Part shown: piece by piece, positions 42,666-53,829 of the stretch
How the letters are laid out: each line of letters begins with the position of its first letter
Position numbering within the stretch: position 1 is the first letter of the stretch
NCBI GenBank assembly: GCA_947095585.1
Contig: OX352761.1
Location: 35,121,777-35,185,776 of the forward strand
Direction: 5' to 3'
From: Nephrocerus scutellatus
Taxonomy: Eukaryota; Arthropoda; Insecta; Diptera; Pipunculidae
DNA: 64,000 nt
The notes under the pieces: model-generated
Told to the model about the DNA's origin: nothing
Seen by the model: only the letters and a program-made list of their open reading frames with translations
Databases searched by the model: none
Translations under genes and position numbers: made by a program

Positions 42666-43544
42666 TGTAAAAATTTGGAGTGTCGGTCCGCGGGCTTTCA
42701 AATTGTTTTTAGGGGGCTTGGTTAGGATTTAAGCGGCTTGGGGTTTTATCGTAAGTGTGTAAAAATCACAGTGTGAAATTTTATGCGTACAAATTAGGAT
42801 TCAAAATGCATACATACATCGTGTACTGTTGGAAAAAGCAGTTCAACTATCCAGTGATGATATACAAACCACCTCAGAGAGTTAAACATTCACGTCGTCT
42901 GTCTGTACCTACGATATAGATTTTCTTTATAAATTTTTTATAAACTTTTGCACTGATAAGAAAAAAAGAAGAAAAAAAAGCTAGAAATATTGGCTGTTTT
43001 TAATTTTAAGATATCCAGGGTTAACCGAGCAAATGTTTTCAGGGTGTATTCATTTATTATTATTAAAAAATACATTCCCAGCAGATTTAATTAAATGTTT
43101 TCCCATTCACAATAGGTGTGGAAAAGATAAAAAAAAAACCCATAAAAATTTAAATTTTTCATCTAAATTCTCTAATCGCAGAAATTGATATGGGACGCCT
43201 CGATTCTGGGTCTTTTTTTTTATTGTAGTAGAAAATCATCGAGAGAGACATTTGACATCAGATGTCAAATTTGAAAATGCTCAGATCATTTTATTCTGAG
43301 CATTTAGAGGATGCTCATACTATGAGCAAATAAGAAACAAGAGCATTTTTCTTGAGAACTCTTTGACTGCTCTGAACTAATTTATGAAAACGCGAAATGA
43401 CAGAATATTGTGAAAACTTGTTGTTCTATCTGTAAGTTGATATCGACAACAAAAAACGACATCAATAAAAATACAATTCAGTAAATAAGTAAGTAAGTTG
43501 AATTAAGCATAAAACATTTATGTCTCGTTTCATTTGCTGGGTTC
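42666..43544. other. Unassigned spacer with three consecutive hairpins
   Basis: A family C head fragment lies at about 43125-43200. Three perfect short inverted repeats follow one another at 43251-43269, 43276-43304 and 43313-43327. No gene recognised. Confidence 0.5.
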
Positions 43545-43805
43545 ATTTGTAGGTGAGCTAAGATTTCTCTCTCGTGGTTTCAGTTTAACGTTGCATTTGC
43601 GAACTGTGCCCGAAACACGGTTTGATTTTATGTACCTTTGTTTTGTAACCGATAATGTTACTTTGCTACCCGTCGGCAATCGGGTACATCGGGCACTCAC
43701 CTCGTTCACCCCGAAAACTCTGTCACTTTGAAAGCTAGCCTATGGGTATGGTTTCGGATACGGTTTGTGCAATTGGAAAGAGACATTAGTAAACAAAATA
43801 TATAC
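43545..43805 (+). repeat. Repeat family E, copy 2
   Basis: Same ordered blocks as 25449-25715 (CTCGTGGTTTCAGTTT, ACTTTGCTACCCGTCGGCAA, GGAAAGAGACATTAGT). A Helitron 3' end is not seen behind this copy. Confidence 0.6.
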
Positions 43806-44149
43806 ATATTACTTAAAGATGAAATAGAATGTTCATAATCGATTCGACTTTTATACTATTACGCACAATCATGGAAACTTTGTGAAATGTCGGAGTAATG
43901 TATATTGATGCTTGAGAAATGATGTGAAACCGAAATTTTCTGTTTTCGTTCATTATTAAAAATAATGACATTATTAATAACCGTGTAAGTGCCGAGTTAA
44001 AAATATGGCGAAGCAAACTCGTAGTGCTGCCATGAACAGGCAGAATAGATTTTGCAATCAAAATCCACCAAATCAATCAGCGCAGCCGACTGCGCAGCAC
44101 ACACCGCACAGAGTCGTTGAAGTGCGACGGTATTTAAAAAAATGTATAA

Positions 44150-44790
44150 GGGCGTTGCGGCCGAAACTGGGGCCTGATCACTACCAAATTTTAGAAAAAG
44201 TATTGTTTATTGGGTATACACATGTGTGTAAAATTTGAAAAAAAAAAAAGGTAATTTTTATTTTAAATTTGTAGGGGAGCCCCACGAACCCGGCGCCCGA
44301 TCACTTCCAAATTTAAAGAGAAAGTATTGTCGCCGGAAATACACATGTGTACAATATTTCAGGAAAATCGGGCTTTAGGAAGTGCGTTCAAAATTGATAA
44401 TTAAAAAAAAAAAAATTTGTATGGGAGCCCCCCGACCCCGGGGCCCAATCGCTTCAAAAAAATTTACAAAAACTGTTGTCCATCAGAGATACACATGTGT
44501 ATAAAATTTTAAGGAAATCGGGTAATTTTTTTAAAATATTTGTATGAGAGCCCCCAGACCCCGATGTCCGAGGGGCCTGAAATTTCAATAGAAAGTATTG
44601 TCACCGGAAATATACATGTGTGCAAAATTTCAATAAAATCGGGCTATGTGAAGTGGGTTAAAAATTGATCGCAAGATTCCATGACACACAAATCCACACA
44701 CCCACAAACCCGCAAACCCACAAACCCGCAAACCCACAAACCCACACCCACGGCACGCGAAGTTAATATAGAGAATTTAAAAAAAAAGAA
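44150..44790 (+). repeat. Family C element with a CCACAAACCCGCAAA minisatellite
   Basis: Four to five units, then at 44690-44755 a CACAAACCCGCAAACC tandem in place of the usual CCAGCCAG microsatellite, then the tail GGCACGCGAAGTTAATATAG. Confidence 0.72.
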
Positions 44791-44838
44791 AATAACACAA
44801 ACATCACCCGATTAGCACACATATTCTTGATGCGTATA

Positions 44839-45465
44839 CAAAACCTTCTCTATAGAAAGCAAAACCTTCTCTATAGAAAGCCCAACTGTTCCGATCGTAC
44901 ACAGATACATGCTTAGATTGAGACCAAACGTATTTGTATTTAGTAATCAACTAAAGAGCAAAATCCATATAAAATATTTCTGTTTCCCACTACCACATCT
45001 TACGTTTCTCGCTCTTTGCGACTACTTATTTTTTGTACACCGTATTCACATCCCACAAACACACATGCGTTTGGTGTTGGTTTACAGCATTAGTATGCGT
45101 AGAGTTGGGCTTTCTATAGAGAAGGTTTTGATAGAAAGCCCAACTCTACGCATACTAATGCTGTAAACCAAGACCAAACGCATGTGTGTTTGTGGGATGT
45201 GAATCAAAACCTTCTCTATAGAAAGCCCAACTCTACGCATACTAATGCTGTAAAGCAAGACCAAACGCATGTGTGTTTGTGGGATGTGAATACAGTGTAC
45301 AAAAAATAAGTAGACGCAAAGAGCGAGAAACGTGAGATGTGGTAGTGGGTAACAGAAAAATTTTATATGAATTTTGCTCTTTAGTTGATTACTAATACAA
45401 TTACGTTTCTAAGCATATATCTGTGTACGATCGGAACAGTTGGGCTTTCTATAGAGAAGGTTTTG
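44839..45465. mobile_element. hAT-type MITE (family F) carrying an inverted copy of itself
   Basis: The outer element begins CAAAACC at 44839 and ends GGTTTTG at 45465, flanked by TGCGTATA (44831-44838 and 45466-45473). A second 271-bp element (44860-45130), in opposite orientation, sits 21 bp inside the left end and is flanked by ATAGAAAG (44852-44859 and 45131-45138). The outer element also has its first ~70 bp duplicated (45139-45204 against 45226 onward). Confidence 0.8.
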
Positions 45466-45473
45466 TGCGTATA

Positions 45474-46104
45474 TGTCCTAAACCAATGAAACAAAATGAC
45501 ACACACGCACATAAAAGTTTATATTATACGAGTACAACAACTACGTATACGAAACTCTTAACTTCCCCTCACGTTTTCTTAACAAAATTAGAACTATGTC
45601 AGAGCGCTTTGTTGATTTGAAAATGTTTAAATATACGAGTATGTTTGAATGAAATATAAAATAATTAAAATTAATAATGAATTTCTATTCGTGCTACTTA
45701 CTCTATCTACTCTGTAAAAAAACCGGTTTTTTTTATAACTTCAATTCCAAAATTCCACTCACACAGACAGACATACACGAAAGTGAGCTAATAATTCAAG
45801 GGATTTACGCCTTTATAACTCCTAGGCACAGCGTGGGCTTGAAATTATTGGAATAAAAGAAGGAAAAAAGTGTTGTGGTGGGTGAAGCAGAGCTTACCCC
45901 GAGCACTCAAAAGCTAGAATATTGTGGTGATAAACGCACATTGTTGGTGCTACATCTTGGTTACATGACTTCATAATATTTTAATGAAAAAAGCAGTAAA
46001 CGGCGACTGTATTTCACATGTACAGCATCGTATCATGTGTACGTATGATCTAAAAATCTAGATGATCAGCACGGTGATAAAAATGTGTGAGTTTTTGGTA
46101 CGCG
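45474..46104. other. Unassigned spacer
   Basis: No gene or repeat family recognised. Confidence 0.4.
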
Positions 46105-46175
46105 TCGGGAAGGAATCGGACACCGGGTCCTCAAAATGGAAGCCAACAGTGCTAACCACTGCACCAAACGATGAT
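46105..46175 (-). repeat. tRNA-like sequence, probable SINE head
   Basis: The minus strand reads GGTGCAGTGGTTAGCACTGT with a following GGTGTCCGATTCC, resembling tRNA A and B boxes at suitable spacing. No complete cloverleaf is evident and no target duplication was found. Confidence 0.45.
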
Positions 46176-46214
46176 AAATAAATGGATAAGCTGAAAACTA
46201 ACTTTTACACATCG

Positions 46215-46862
46215 ATAATATTTAAAAAACCAGACTCTTCTGTCAGAATTTGTGGTGATTTCAAGGTCACTGTTAATCCATAACTAAAGATCCAACAGTA
46301 TCCCATTCCTCGAGCAGAGGAGCTATTTCATCGGCTTCGGAAAGGCCGATTATTTTCAAAAATTGACCTGGCTGAGGGGTATCTCCAGATCTCCATTGAT
46401 GAAGAATCGAAGGAGTTTGTTGTAATAAGCACACAAATTAGTCTTTACCAATTTAGACGATGTTGTAGTTTCGGGTGAGTCAATAGAAGATCACTTGAGG
46501 ACGTTAAAACTGATTTTCAAAAGTTTAGATGAAGCTGGTCTTAAATGCGACTTAAAGAAATGCCAATTTTTAATGACGGAGATTAACTACCTTGTTAATC
46601 GTAAATAAAAAGAAGGAATTCAGCCATCATATGAGAAAGTAGCTGCCATTGAGAAACTACCCCGTTCCCAAAATTTAAAGGAAGTTGAATAATTCCTGGG
46701 AAAGGCGAATTATTATCACAAGTTCCTTAGAGATTTATTGAGTGTTTCCGCTCCGCTAAATGAGTTACTCCGTAAAAATGTTAATTTTATATGGAATGCT
46801 TTTAAAAAGGGAATTGTGGAAGCAACAAAACTTGCTCATTTCAGTAACGATGTACCTCCTTT
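46215..46862 (+). pseudogene. Gypsy RT domain piece
   Basis: The frame gives VRICGDFKVTVNP, QQYPIPRAEELFHRL, FSKIDLAEGYLQISIDEESK and, after a deletion that removes the start of the catalytic motif, LDDVVVSGESIEDHLRTL, CDLKKCQFL and a thumb/connection region up to LAHFSNDVPPL. Stops interrupt it at several places. Confidence 0.8.
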
Positions 46863-46882
46863 GCCCAAATCACAATGTCGCG

Positions 46883-47743
46883 CAGTGTTGCCAGAAAAAA
46901 TAAAACGAAAACGTAATTATTCAAAGAATAAAAACGTCAAAAACGTCATTTGCTGAAAACCCTAAAACCAGTAAATATTCTGTAGAAAAGAGGAGTTTTT
47001 GATTTAGTTCATGTTTTTTAAAGCTGGTGCGCAAGATAGGTGGAAGTGGTGTAATTTTCCCTTTTTTTAGAAGTCCTTTTCAACCACCTTTCGCACGACC
47101 TAGAAGGCTAAAATTTTGTAAGCTGCTCAACATAAGTGGCCAGTTTTGATAATCCGTATGTGACGCGTGTCTTGAGTCTCGTGTGGCGCGTGTGATGAAT
47201 GGAAAAAATAAAATACTTTGAAAAAACAGATATTTTAACAATTATTAACAAATAATACGGGGGAAACCGATACAAATTTCATAAAAAATAGTACATGATT
47301 TTCTTCAAATTTTATACGCATGTGTATCTCCGATTGACAACACTTTTTTAAAAGTTCAGCCATCTGGGCGTCGTAGAGGAGATACAGACAGACAGACAGA
47401 CAGACATTTTTTTGCTCTGGAGATACGGAAATGGGTAAATCTGCAATAATACCGAGTTCTAAAATTTTCCTTTTAAAAGAAATTAAAACTTACAAATTGT
47501 TGAAATATTTTGCTTAAATTTCAATCTTGGTATGTGTAGCTTATAGTAGAGTATTTTGCCCTACAAACAATTTACCTGGAATCAAATAATAGATAGGTAT
47601 TAATTATTACAGAAAAAAATATTTCGTGGTTTATTTCTGAAAAACGTCGTTTTTGTACTACGACCCGTTGAGAAAACTTCCCATCGTATTCTTAAGCTGA
47701 AAACGTCAAAATGACGATATTAACGTCATTATGGCAACGCTGA
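46883..47743. mobile_element. hAT-like non-autonomous element (861 bp) with 8-bp target duplication
   Basis: Ends CAGTGTTGCCA and TGGCAACGCTG are inverted with one mismatch, and ATGTCGCG is duplicated at 46875-46882 and 47744-47751. An 8-bp duplication and CAGnG termini fit hAT. It carries a fused fragment of families C and A at about 47270-47490 and no transposase. Confidence 0.78.
47270..47490 (-). repeat. Fused family C/A fragment inside the hAT-like element
   Basis: Inverted family C (GATTTTCTTCAAATTTTATA, TCTCCGATTGACAACACTTT) passes directly into inverted family A (TTCAGCCATCTGGGCG, CAGACAGACAGACAGACA, GGAGATACGGAAATGGGTAA). Confidence 0.7.
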
Positions 47744-48266
47744 TGTCGCGTTCAGGCGCTCGCGCGTTTATTGGCGTTGTATCGACTTTACGATATTTTC
47801 TCTCCAACGCACGACCTCGCAATTTGCAAAACGAAATGCCGCTTCACTAAATTATGAAAACCTGCAACAGAGAGACTCGAAACAAACAACAACACAGCTG
47901 TGAGCTGTCAAAACGCGCGACTTATGCTATATTGCTTTCAACAAAAAATAAAAATTACAACAACAAACACATTGGATAGACCAGAAAATGGTTAGCGTTA
48001 ACCAAAAAAAATTTTTTGGTTAAGAAATATTTGGTTAGATTTTGCTGTTGCTTTAATCAGCCGTTAACCATAAAAAATACCTAACTCATTTTGTTGAAAG
48101 CAATATAGAATTAGTAGAAAGTAGCTCTACTCGAGCGTTGCACAGGCGTCTACGATATTTACGATATAAAGCATGAGGTCACATTTAAGATTGCTTCATA
48201 TGTGCGCAGTGTTTCTACTCAATATGTCAACGCACGAGCGCCCGAACGCGACATTGTGATTTGGGC

Positions 48267-48600
48267 TTTATACTAGCAACAGACGATTCACATTATGGAA
48301 TAGGTGCTGAATATCTCACAGATATGCGAAGCGAAACCTATTGCTTTCACATCGAAAACGCTGAATGACCATCAGCGTAACTATTCACAGATAGAGAAAG
48401 AGGCTTTATACATTATTTTTGGCTGTACGAGATTTCATCAATATCTATATGGGCGTCCTTTCGAGCTTTTAACTGATCACAAACCGTAGTCAGATTGTTT
48501 CACCCCGACAAGAAACTACCAGTGATGACTGTTCAGAGGCTGCAGTGCGAGGCTATTACACTAATGGTATACTATATCGTATACGATCGTAAGATCTATA
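48267..48600 (+). pseudogene. Gypsy RNase H domain piece
   Basis: Reads LATDDSHYGIGAEYL, then KPIAFTSKTLNDHQRNYSQI, EKEALYIIFG and LYGRPFELLTDHKP; a stop replaces the residue after KP. It continues the RT piece at 46862 once the inserted element is removed. Confidence 0.8.
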
Positions 48601-48616
48601 CCATTTCCATATTTTT

Positions 48617-49050
48617 ATACAGGGTGTATCCTATAACTCTTGAACCCTTCCAGATACAAGGTTACTATTAATCTTTTTTGAAAGAAGAGTACATTTTTAA
48701 AATCAAACAATGTACATTTTTTTAAATTATTTAAGCGATAGCGATATGAAGGCCTTCAAAACAAAAAAATTTTTTTTTAAAAATTGTATTCACAAACACG
48801 TTTAATTCGAGAAATGCTATCGGATACGTTTTTTTCACAAATGCAGTATTAAAGCCTTTTCAATCTCATACAAATCCGTGTCAAAATATGTGTGCATTCA
48901 GTCAAAAAGAGCGAGTTGTGTTACTACTATTACGTATAAGAAGATTTGCATGACGTCTCAGTGTTCCCTACGCATAAGAAGGGTGGCATGACGTCATGCA
49001 GCAAGAGTGCAACACGGTTTACGGTTTTACGAGACGCAGGCTTTAATTTT
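48617..49050. other. Unassigned insert starting CAGGGTGTATCC
   Basis: ATACAGGGTGTATCC opens the insert in the gypsy, and an inverted GGATACACCCAGTAT lies at about 53518-53532. A short frame near 48898 (FSQKERVVLLLLRIR) faintly resembles a transposase N-terminus but is too short to call. Confidence 0.4.
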
Positions 49051-49054
49051 GTTA

Positions 49055-49430
49055 AAAAAATACATGCTTAAAACAGAACAAGAGAGCTAAATCTGTATAA
49101 AAATTTCCTGTTTCTTTCTCTTTTCGTTTCTCGCTCTTTTTCTCTTCACCACCACCAGTTAGTTAGAACAGAATGTTAAAAAAAAGCCGAAAGGGGACAA
49201 GCAGACAATGAACCAACAGAAACTATACTGTCACGCATAATCTTCTTTACAGAAAGCCCAACTGTTATGACTATGCTGTACTGTACTGTTATGTTATGTT
49301 ATGCTTTTTAAGAATACATGCTTAAAAGCGAACAAGAGAGCTAAATCCATATAAAAATTTCCTGTTTCTCACTACAAAAACTTACGTTTCCCGCGGTCTA
49401 TTTCCTTCACTGAGAAATTTTGTGATTTAT
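49055..49430 (+). repeat. Two diverged repeats related to MITE family F
   Basis: ATACATGCTTAAAACAGAAC to CGTTTCTCGCTC (49060-49145) and a second copy at 49312-49400 resemble the interior of family F (ACATGCTTAGATTGAGACC to ACGTTTCTCGCTCTTTGCG). TTCTTTACAGAAAGCCCAAC at about 49242 resembles its terminal repeat. Confidence 0.5.
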
Positions 49431-50589
49431 AAATTATTAAAGAAAAGCTGAAAGAAAGCAAGCAGAGAACCAGCACGAACCTTTTTCGTGCAACCGTATG
49501 CAAGTTGCAACTGCAAGGCTAATAGAACGAGTAAGCAGAGCACCGAAGGGGACTTTCGAGTTTCAATACAATTACTAGTACTACACATACACATATTAGC
49601 CGTAGAGAGAGAGAGAGGGTGATTGAGTTGTTGGGGAAGTGGTATGGCATGGAAATAGAAGTATGTATTTATCAAAATGTTTTTCGCTTTTTAACGCACA
49701 GACGCAATATTCGCCATTAATTTCGTTTTATCTGGTTCTCTTTTTATTTAATTTCATTTGCATGGTTCTCTCATTTCTGTAATTGATCGAAGAGTTATTT
49801 ACTCAAGTTACTGTTAAAATAAATAGTTGCAAGAAAGCTTGCAGGTTGTTATTTTTATGTTATTGTTATCTGCCTTTTTTTTTGTAACTTATATTTAGTA
49901 GTATTTTTTTTCTGTTAATCGACCAAACACGAGAGCACTGTATCATTTTATGCAATGTTGATAGAACGAGCAGAGCAGAGCACTGATAGAAAAAGAACAG
50001 AGACTATACTATCACTACGGCTGCGGTAAAGAATTAAGGAGTTACGCAGCTTGTGCTGCACAAAAAAATTGGCAGGCAGTCGGTATGCACGAAATTGCGG
50101 CTATATTTTAAGCCGACTTACAGTCTGCTTGTAGGGCGACAATTTGACATTTACATTTTGCTATTTGCATCCAATTTAAAGTGGCTGTGTAAACTGCGCC
50201 ATCGATTTTTTTCACTGCATTGGCTGAAAAGTGAATTTTTAACCAACATGCAGCATAAACTGCGCAGCGGCTGAATTCTCGGCCTACTACTGCATATGTT
50301 TGTTTTGTTCTGCTCAAGTTATGAACTTGATTGTATGTTATTAAAATCAAATACATCATCATCAATCACATCAAATACAACAGAATAAATAATTTATAAG
50401 CGGATTTAAATGTTCATAACAATTTATTGTGAGGTGGGTACATATTAAATATATCATATCATATTATATCACTGTAATATCATATCATAGTAATGCAGTT
50501 GCGTCGATAGTAGTAGGAAAAGTAAGAGCTGTAAGAGCTGGAGTGAAATTCTTTGACGTTGTGGCCAATATTACGATTAAATTAAAAGG
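49431..50589. other. Unassigned spacer
   Basis: Contains a GA microsatellite at about 49604-49618. No gene or repeat family recognised. Confidence 0.4.
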
Positions 50590-51900
50590 CACGAGTCGCT
50601 TGAGAAATTGCTTAGTTCCCGAAATTCAAGACCATAATGATCATATTCCAGAATTTCCATAGGAAGAAATCTTATAGTCACATCTTAGTCCTACATTTCG
50701 AATTTCATGCGAATCGCTTGAGAAATTGCTTTGTTCCAGAAATTCCAGGCAATAATGATTATATTCCAGAACTTCCATAGGAAGAAATCTTATAGTCACA
50801 TCTTAGTCCTACATTCCGCATTTCATGCGAATGGCTTGAGAAATTGCTTTTTTCCAGAAATTCCAGACAATAATGTTTATATTCCAGAATTTCCATAGGA
50901 AGAAGTCTTATAATCGCATCTTGGTCCTACATTCCGAATTTGATGCGAATCGCTTGAGAAGTTGCTTTGTTCCAGAAATTCCAGACAATAATGATAATAT
51001 TCCAGAATTTCCATAGGAAGAAATCTTATAGTCACATCTTAGTCCTACATTCCGAATTTCATGCGAATGGCTTGAGAAATTGCTTTGTTCCAGAAATTCC
51101 AGGCAATAATGATTATATTCCAGAACTTCCATAGGAAGAAATCTTATAGTCACATCTTAGTCCTACATTCCGCATTTCATGCGAATGGCTTGAGAAATTG
51201 CTTTTTTCCAGAAATTCCAGACAATAATGTTTATATTCCAGAATTTCCATAGGAAGAAGTCTTATAATCGCATCTTGGTCCTACATTCCGAATTTGATGC
51301 GAATCGCTTGAGAAGTTGCTTTGTTCCAGAAATTCCAGACAATAATGATAATATTCCAGAATTTCCATAGGAAGAAATCTTATAGTCACATCTTAGTCCT
51401 ACATTCCGAATTTCATGCGAATGGCTTGAGAAATTGCTTTGTTCCAGAAATTCCAGGCAATAATGATTATATTCCAGAACTTCCATAGGAAGAAATCTTA
51501 TAGTCACATCTTTGTCCTACATTCCGAATTTCATGGGAATCGCTTGAGAAATTGATTTTTTCCAGAAATTCCAGACAATAATGATTATATTCCAGAATTT
51601 CCATAGCAAGAATATCAAGTGGCATCTTAGTCCTACATTTCGAATTTCATGCGAATCGCTTGGGAAATGGCTTAGTTCCCAAAGTACTGACATTTAAAAG
51701 TGGCTCACTTAAAAGTGTCTCACTTAACAGTATCTCACAACAGTTGGACATTCTGTTGAACACAACAGTGGGACATTCTGTTGATCACAACAGTGGGAAA
51801 TTCTGTTAATCACAACAGTGGGACATTTAACATTTTACTTTTTGAACATGCACCCCCTTATACCTTGTAGTGAGACGTTGACGCGTCAAAAAATTATCCG
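50590..51900 (+). repeat. 118-bp satellite (family H), about nine units in 354-bp higher-order repeats, plus tail
   Basis: The landmark AGGAAGAA recurs at 50661, 50779, 50897, 51015, 51133, 51251, 51369 and 51487 and in altered form at 51605, always 118 bp apart. Units three apart are nearly identical, giving a 354-bp higher-order period. The tail (51700-51900) has a CACAACAGTGGGACATTCTG tandem and ACCTTGTAGTGAGACGTTG, matching the tail at 16435-16560. Two identical 81-codon frames on the minus strand are by-products. Confidence 0.85.
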
Positions 51901-52076
51901 AGAGCGATTTTCGAAATATTCGCGTTTGAAAATAAAATTTAAGAAAAGAAAAAACATTTTCGGATTTTGACGACGTTTATATCGGTAACGGTTTCAAGAA
52001 TTTAAGAAAATGTTAATTATTTGATCTTATAAATTTAATTTTCTTTCAAAAATGATCAACAGTGGCCTTGTAGCTA

Positions 52077-53352
52077 AAGGGTGATCATATTGGAGGTACT
52101 TTTTCGAATAAGATTTTTTTAACATATCACGCGTGACTACTGTCAAACTAAATATACAATTTTATTCAGTATTCATTGACATTTCATCATGGAAAGACTA
52201 ACGCCACAAAAACGTTTACAAATCGTACAATTACGAAAATTGACGCTCTGTTATAAGTGTTCATCGCGCGCTCAGGCCAACTTATGGTGTACATAATCGT
52301 CCTACCGAACGTACTAATCGGCATAACATCGGAAATCTTGAGAATAATTCTACATTATTGGATGATACTCGACCGATTAGACCACGTATAGCCTGAAATG
52401 AAGAGAATATTGCGACTGTAAATAGAGTTTTGCCAAAAACCCAGAAGAATCTATTCGGCGCCGTTCTCAACAACTTGGCCTATCTTATGGCACTATACTT
52501 GGGCGATTTTACGCAGAGATCCTGCTTTGAGAGCGTATAAAATACAGCTAGTCCAAGAATTGAATTCGGCCGACTTTCCAAAGCGTCATACTTTCAGTCG
52601 TGCGGCTCTTGAAAAACTCGCCGAAGATCCGTATTTTGGGACCCAAATTTTGTTCAGCGATGAGGCTTAATGGCTTCGTCAATAAGCAAATTGCTGTATT
52701 TGAGCTGAAGAGCCATTCACGAACTGCCATTACATCCATTGAAAACTACCATTTGGTGCGGCCTGGAGGAATCATCGGCCCATATTTCATCAAAGACGAG
52801 GCTGGCGCCAATGTAACAGTGAATGGCGAATGGCTATCGCGCCATGATAAACGACTTTTTGATGCCGTAAATTGAAGCCCATGATCTCCACGACATTTGG
52901 TGGTTCCAACAAGACGGCGCTACAACCCATACAGCCCGTGACACAATGGATTTACTGCGTCCTCGTTTCGGTGAGCAATTGATCTCTCGTTTCGGACCGG
53001 TGGATTAGCCGACAAGATCGTGTGATATCACACCTTTTGACTTTTTTTTGTGGGGGTATGTAAAGTTTAAATGTTTTGTGGATAAACCAGCTACGATTGA
53101 GGCATTGGAAGCCAACATTACTCAAGTTATTCGCGAGATACCGACCGAAGTCCTCGAACGAGTCATTCAAAATTGGTGTTTACGGATGTCCGAATTACGG
53201 CGCAGTTGCGGCCAACATTTGAAAGGAATTTTCATCAAAAAATAAATGTCATGAATGGTTCTAAACAAAAATAATAAATATTGCCCAATCAACTTGAATT
53301 TTTGTTTTATTATTTCAATTTAAAATCCGATACCTCTAGAATGATCACCCTT
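52077..53352 (+). mobile_element. DD41D (rosa-like) mariner element, full length, decayed
   Basis: Terminal inverted repeats start AAGGGTGATCAT (left) and end ATGATCACCCTT (right), with looser similarity over about 21 bp. TA flanks both ends (52075-52076 and 53353-53354), the Tc1/mariner target. The 1276-bp length and a single transposase frame are normal for the superfamily. Confidence 0.85.
52189..53245 (+). pseudogene. Mariner DD41D transposase
   Basis: Starts MERLTPQKRLQIVQL at 52189. SIRRRSQQLGLSYGTI is the helix-turn-helix region, LFSDEA holds the first catalytic Asp, WWFQQDGATTHTARDTMDLL the second (codon 52913-52915) and CDITPFDFFLWGYVK the third (codon 53039-53041). The last two are 41 residues apart in one frame. 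The C-terminus reads DKPATIEALEANITQVIREI to FIKK. A transposase would cut and paste the element at TA; stops and frameshifts in the N-terminal half and one stop between the last two Asp residues prevent that here. Confidence 0.82.
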
Positions 53353-53599
53353 TAGAAGCGTTCAAGAGTTACAGCGTGTGAAGTGATGTAAGGTCAAAAG
53401 TACATCTCTTCGCATTAAAACGCTACGTACTCTGCAGGGGGTGAAAATAGACCCCCCCACCCATACGTTTTTTTCACGAAATTAACCAATGAATCATCCC
53501 TTTAAATATTTGCCACCTTAACGGATACACCCAGTATATTTTATCTTTTGTCTCTTTCTGCTACTGGGCGCATGACAGCAGTTTATTATGTTCAGTATA

Positions 53600-53820
53600 T
53601 TTTACGACCAGTGCTGATCGAAGGGTCGATTGGAATAGATACAATTACACTGTCCGATATAGACCGACTGCGAAACATTCCAAAACCAAAGCATTCTCCC
53701 GTCTGTCAATTGGGCCAGATTCTGAATTTGATAAGAAAGAGACGTTGTCGATTTTCCGATCGACTTTGAAGCTATTCGTCACGAAACAAAAGGGATCCAA
53801 AGTTGTGTAAGGTGGATTAA
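53600..53820 (+). pseudogene. Gypsy RNase H/integrase linker piece
   Basis: Reads WNRYNYTVRYRPTAKHSKTK, then RLSIGPDSEFDKKETL, which aligns with the end of gypsy RNase H (YxYxVxYRPTxKHxNADALSRLP) and the start of the linker. It resumes the coding order left at 48600. Confidence 0.68.
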
Positions 53821-53829
53821 CTTGGCGCA

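Larger units (their letters stand above)
46863..48266. mobile_element. MITE-like TIR element (about 535 bp) inside the gypsy, itself split
   Basis: Ends GCCCAAATCACAATGTCGCG and CGCGACATTGTGATTTGGGC are perfect inverted copies; after the inner insertion is set aside, the inverted similarity continues (TTCaGGCGCTCG against TTCGGGCGCTCG). TTT at 46860-46862 and 48267-48269 may be a 3-bp target duplication. The interior has no coding capacity. Confidence 0.75.

Noticed and set aside
50908..51507. Two identical 81-codon minus-strand frames
   Set aside because: They fall on equivalent positions of the 354-bp satellite period and arise from the repeat, with no domain or start context.
50590..51700. 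Regular array that might suggest CRISPR
   Set aside because: Units are 118 bp with no distinct spacers, there are no cas genes and the genome is eukaryotic; it is a satellite.
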